Positions 63,136 through 64,000 of a stretch of DNA of 64,000 nucleotides are shown piece after piece. How positions within the stretch are numbered: position 1 is the stretch's first letter; every line of letters starts with the position of its first letter. The notes below the pieces were generated by a model. That model had not been told where the DNA came from. It was given only the letters and a program-made list of their open reading frames with translations, and searched no databases. Where the stretch lies: NCBI RefSeq assembly GCF_004366715.1, contig NZ_SOQZ01000006.1, positions 62,001 through 126,000 on the forward strand, read 5' to 3'. Position numbers and translations under genes: made by a program. Source of the DNA: Meridianimaribacter flavus. GTDB lineage: Bacteria; Bacteroidota; Bacteroidia; Flavobacteriales; Flavobacteriaceae.

Positions 63136-64000
63136 ATGCAGAGTTTTAGAACAGAAATAGAAAATCCAGTTGTAGAGAAAGACATTATAGAATTAGCCAG
63201 AAAAATTGAGCTATTCCATAATGGAAACATTGATGAAGAAAAGTTTAGAAGCTTACGTCTTGCTCGTGGTGTTTATGGGCAAAGACAGCAAGGTGTTCAA
63301 ATGATTCGTATAAAATTGCCTTACGGAAAGGTGTTAAGTAAACAATTACGCCGAATTGCAGATGTTTCAGACGAATATTCTCGCGGAAGGTTGCACATTA
63401 CAACTAGACAAGATATACAAATTCATTACGTAGATCTTGATAGAACGCCAGAGCTTTGGGCAGAATTAGAACGTGACGATGTAACCCTTCGTGAAGCTTG
63501 TGGTAATACGGTAAGAAATGTAACAGCAAGCGAAACTGCCGGAATTGACGTAAACGAACCTTTTGATGTGTCTCCTTATGCAGATGCTTTGTTTAAGTTC
63601 TTTTTGCGTAATCCAATTTGTCAAGAAATGGGACGTAAGTTTAAAGTGTCTTTTTCAGCTTCAGAAGAAGATACAGGATTGTCTTACATGCACGATTTAG
63701 GATTTATCGCAAAAGTTGAAAACAATGTACGTGGCTTTAAAGTAATGCTTGGTGGCGGATTAGGTTCGCAACCACGACATGCCGATGTGTTTTATGAATT
63801 TTTGCCTAGTGATAAAATTATTCCAGTAATGGAAGGTGTTTTGCGCATCTTTGATCGTTATGGCGAACGTAAAAGTCGTGCAAAAGCACGTATGAAATTC
63901 TTAATAAAAGATATTGGTTTAGAAGAATTTAAGCGCCTTGTAGCAGAAGAGCAAAAAGCAATAGAATTTGAATCTGTTCCAATTGATGCAGAAAATTATC
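63136..64000 (+). CDS. Sulfite/nitrite reductase hemoprotein (3' truncated)
   Basis: The frame runs from ATG at 63136 to the window edge without a stop, giving 288 residues. It begins MQSFRTEIENPVVEKDI. It shows the ferredoxin-like nitrite/sulfite reductase domain (LARGVYGQRQQGVQMIRIKLPYGK) followed by GRLHITTRQDIQIHY and ACGNTVRNVTASETAG, which bind siroheme and sulfite. LGGGLGSQPRHADVFYEF follows. The Cys motifs for the 4Fe-4S/siroheme centre lie beyond the window. Placement after cysH makes assimilatory sulfite reduction the likely role. Confidence 0.9.
   Translation, partial: MQSFRTEIENPVVEKDIIELARKIELFHNGNIDEEKFRSLRLARGVYGQRQQGVQMIRIKLPYGKVLSKQLRRIADVSDEYSRGRLHITTRQDIQIHYVDLDRTPELWAELERDDVTLREACGNTVRNVTASETAGIDVNEPFDVSPYADALFKFFLRNPICQEMGRKFKVSFSASEEDTGLSYMHDLGFIAKVENNVRGFKVMLGGGLGSQPRHADVFYEFLPSDKIIPVMEGVLRIFDRYGERKSRAKARMKFLIKDIGLEEFKRLVAEEQKAIEFESVPIDAENY

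Overview
The window is AT-rich chromosomal DNA of a bacterium in the family Flavobacteriaceae (phylum Bacteroidota). The evidence is the gene content (T9SS type A sorting domains, GLPGLI proteins, a TonB-type outer-membrane beta-barrel protein, N-acylornithine carbamoyltransferase, a MetX-aspartokinase-homoserine dehydrogenase fusion), promoters of the TTTG-N(18-20)-TAnnTTTG type, and the lack of Shine-Dalgarno sites. I see no phage, transposase, CRISPR array, defence locus or secondary-metabolite cluster. The region looks like stable core genome.

Layout. 1-1905: 3' part of a membrane pyrophosphatase (hppA). 1973-3369: deoxynucleoside kinase with a secreted protein of unknown function. 3466-8465: two divergent secreted T9SS cargo proteins. 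8541-12864: two histidine kinase/response regulator pairs. 12989-17652: two GLPGLI proteins and a TonB-type outer-membrane barrel. 17729-17811: tRNA-Tyr, followed by a duplicated hairpin-rich repeat. 18158-20900: M28 peptidase and a sialidase-fold lipoprotein. 20958-22211: metK. 22587-25172: PEP carboxylase. 25291-27698: porin and ammonium transporter. 28136-34099: gltBD. 34453-41200: ilvD-ilvB-ilvN-ilvC-ilvA. 41666-50752: the arginine operon (GNAT-argG-argC-proC-argD-argF'-argB-argE-argH). 50809-55272: leuA-leuC-leuD-leuB on the minus strand. 55418-56962: conserved helical protein. 57324-61908: metX-thrA fusion and metZ. 61936-64000: Rrf2 regulator, cysH and the start of a sulfite/nitrite reductase.

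How the genes work together. From 20.9 kb onward almost everything serves nitrogen, carbon or sulfur entry into amino acids. PEPC makes oxaloacetate, and porin plus AmtB bring in ammonium. GltBD makes glutamate, and the ilv and leu genes make branched-chain amino acids. The arg operon runs an N-acyl (probably N-succinyl) arginine pathway. The fused MetX-ThrA and MetZ draw from aspartate toward homoserine, methionine and threonine. MetK makes SAM, and the cys genes supply sulfide.

The most interesting layer is regulatory RNA and DNA. It includes a textbook Ile/Val leader-peptide attenuator before ilvD and an Arg-rich leader peptide before the arg operon. Two different SAM riboswitch classes appear, SAM-II-like before metK and S-box/SAM-I before metX-thrA. 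A TTAAC direct repeat at helical spacing lies at three promoters around the two-component systems. A paired CCCTA/TAGGG inverted repeat lies upstream of porin-amtB. Interspersed palindromic elements punctuate the arg and leu operons. All statements come from reading the sequence; no searches or foldings were run.
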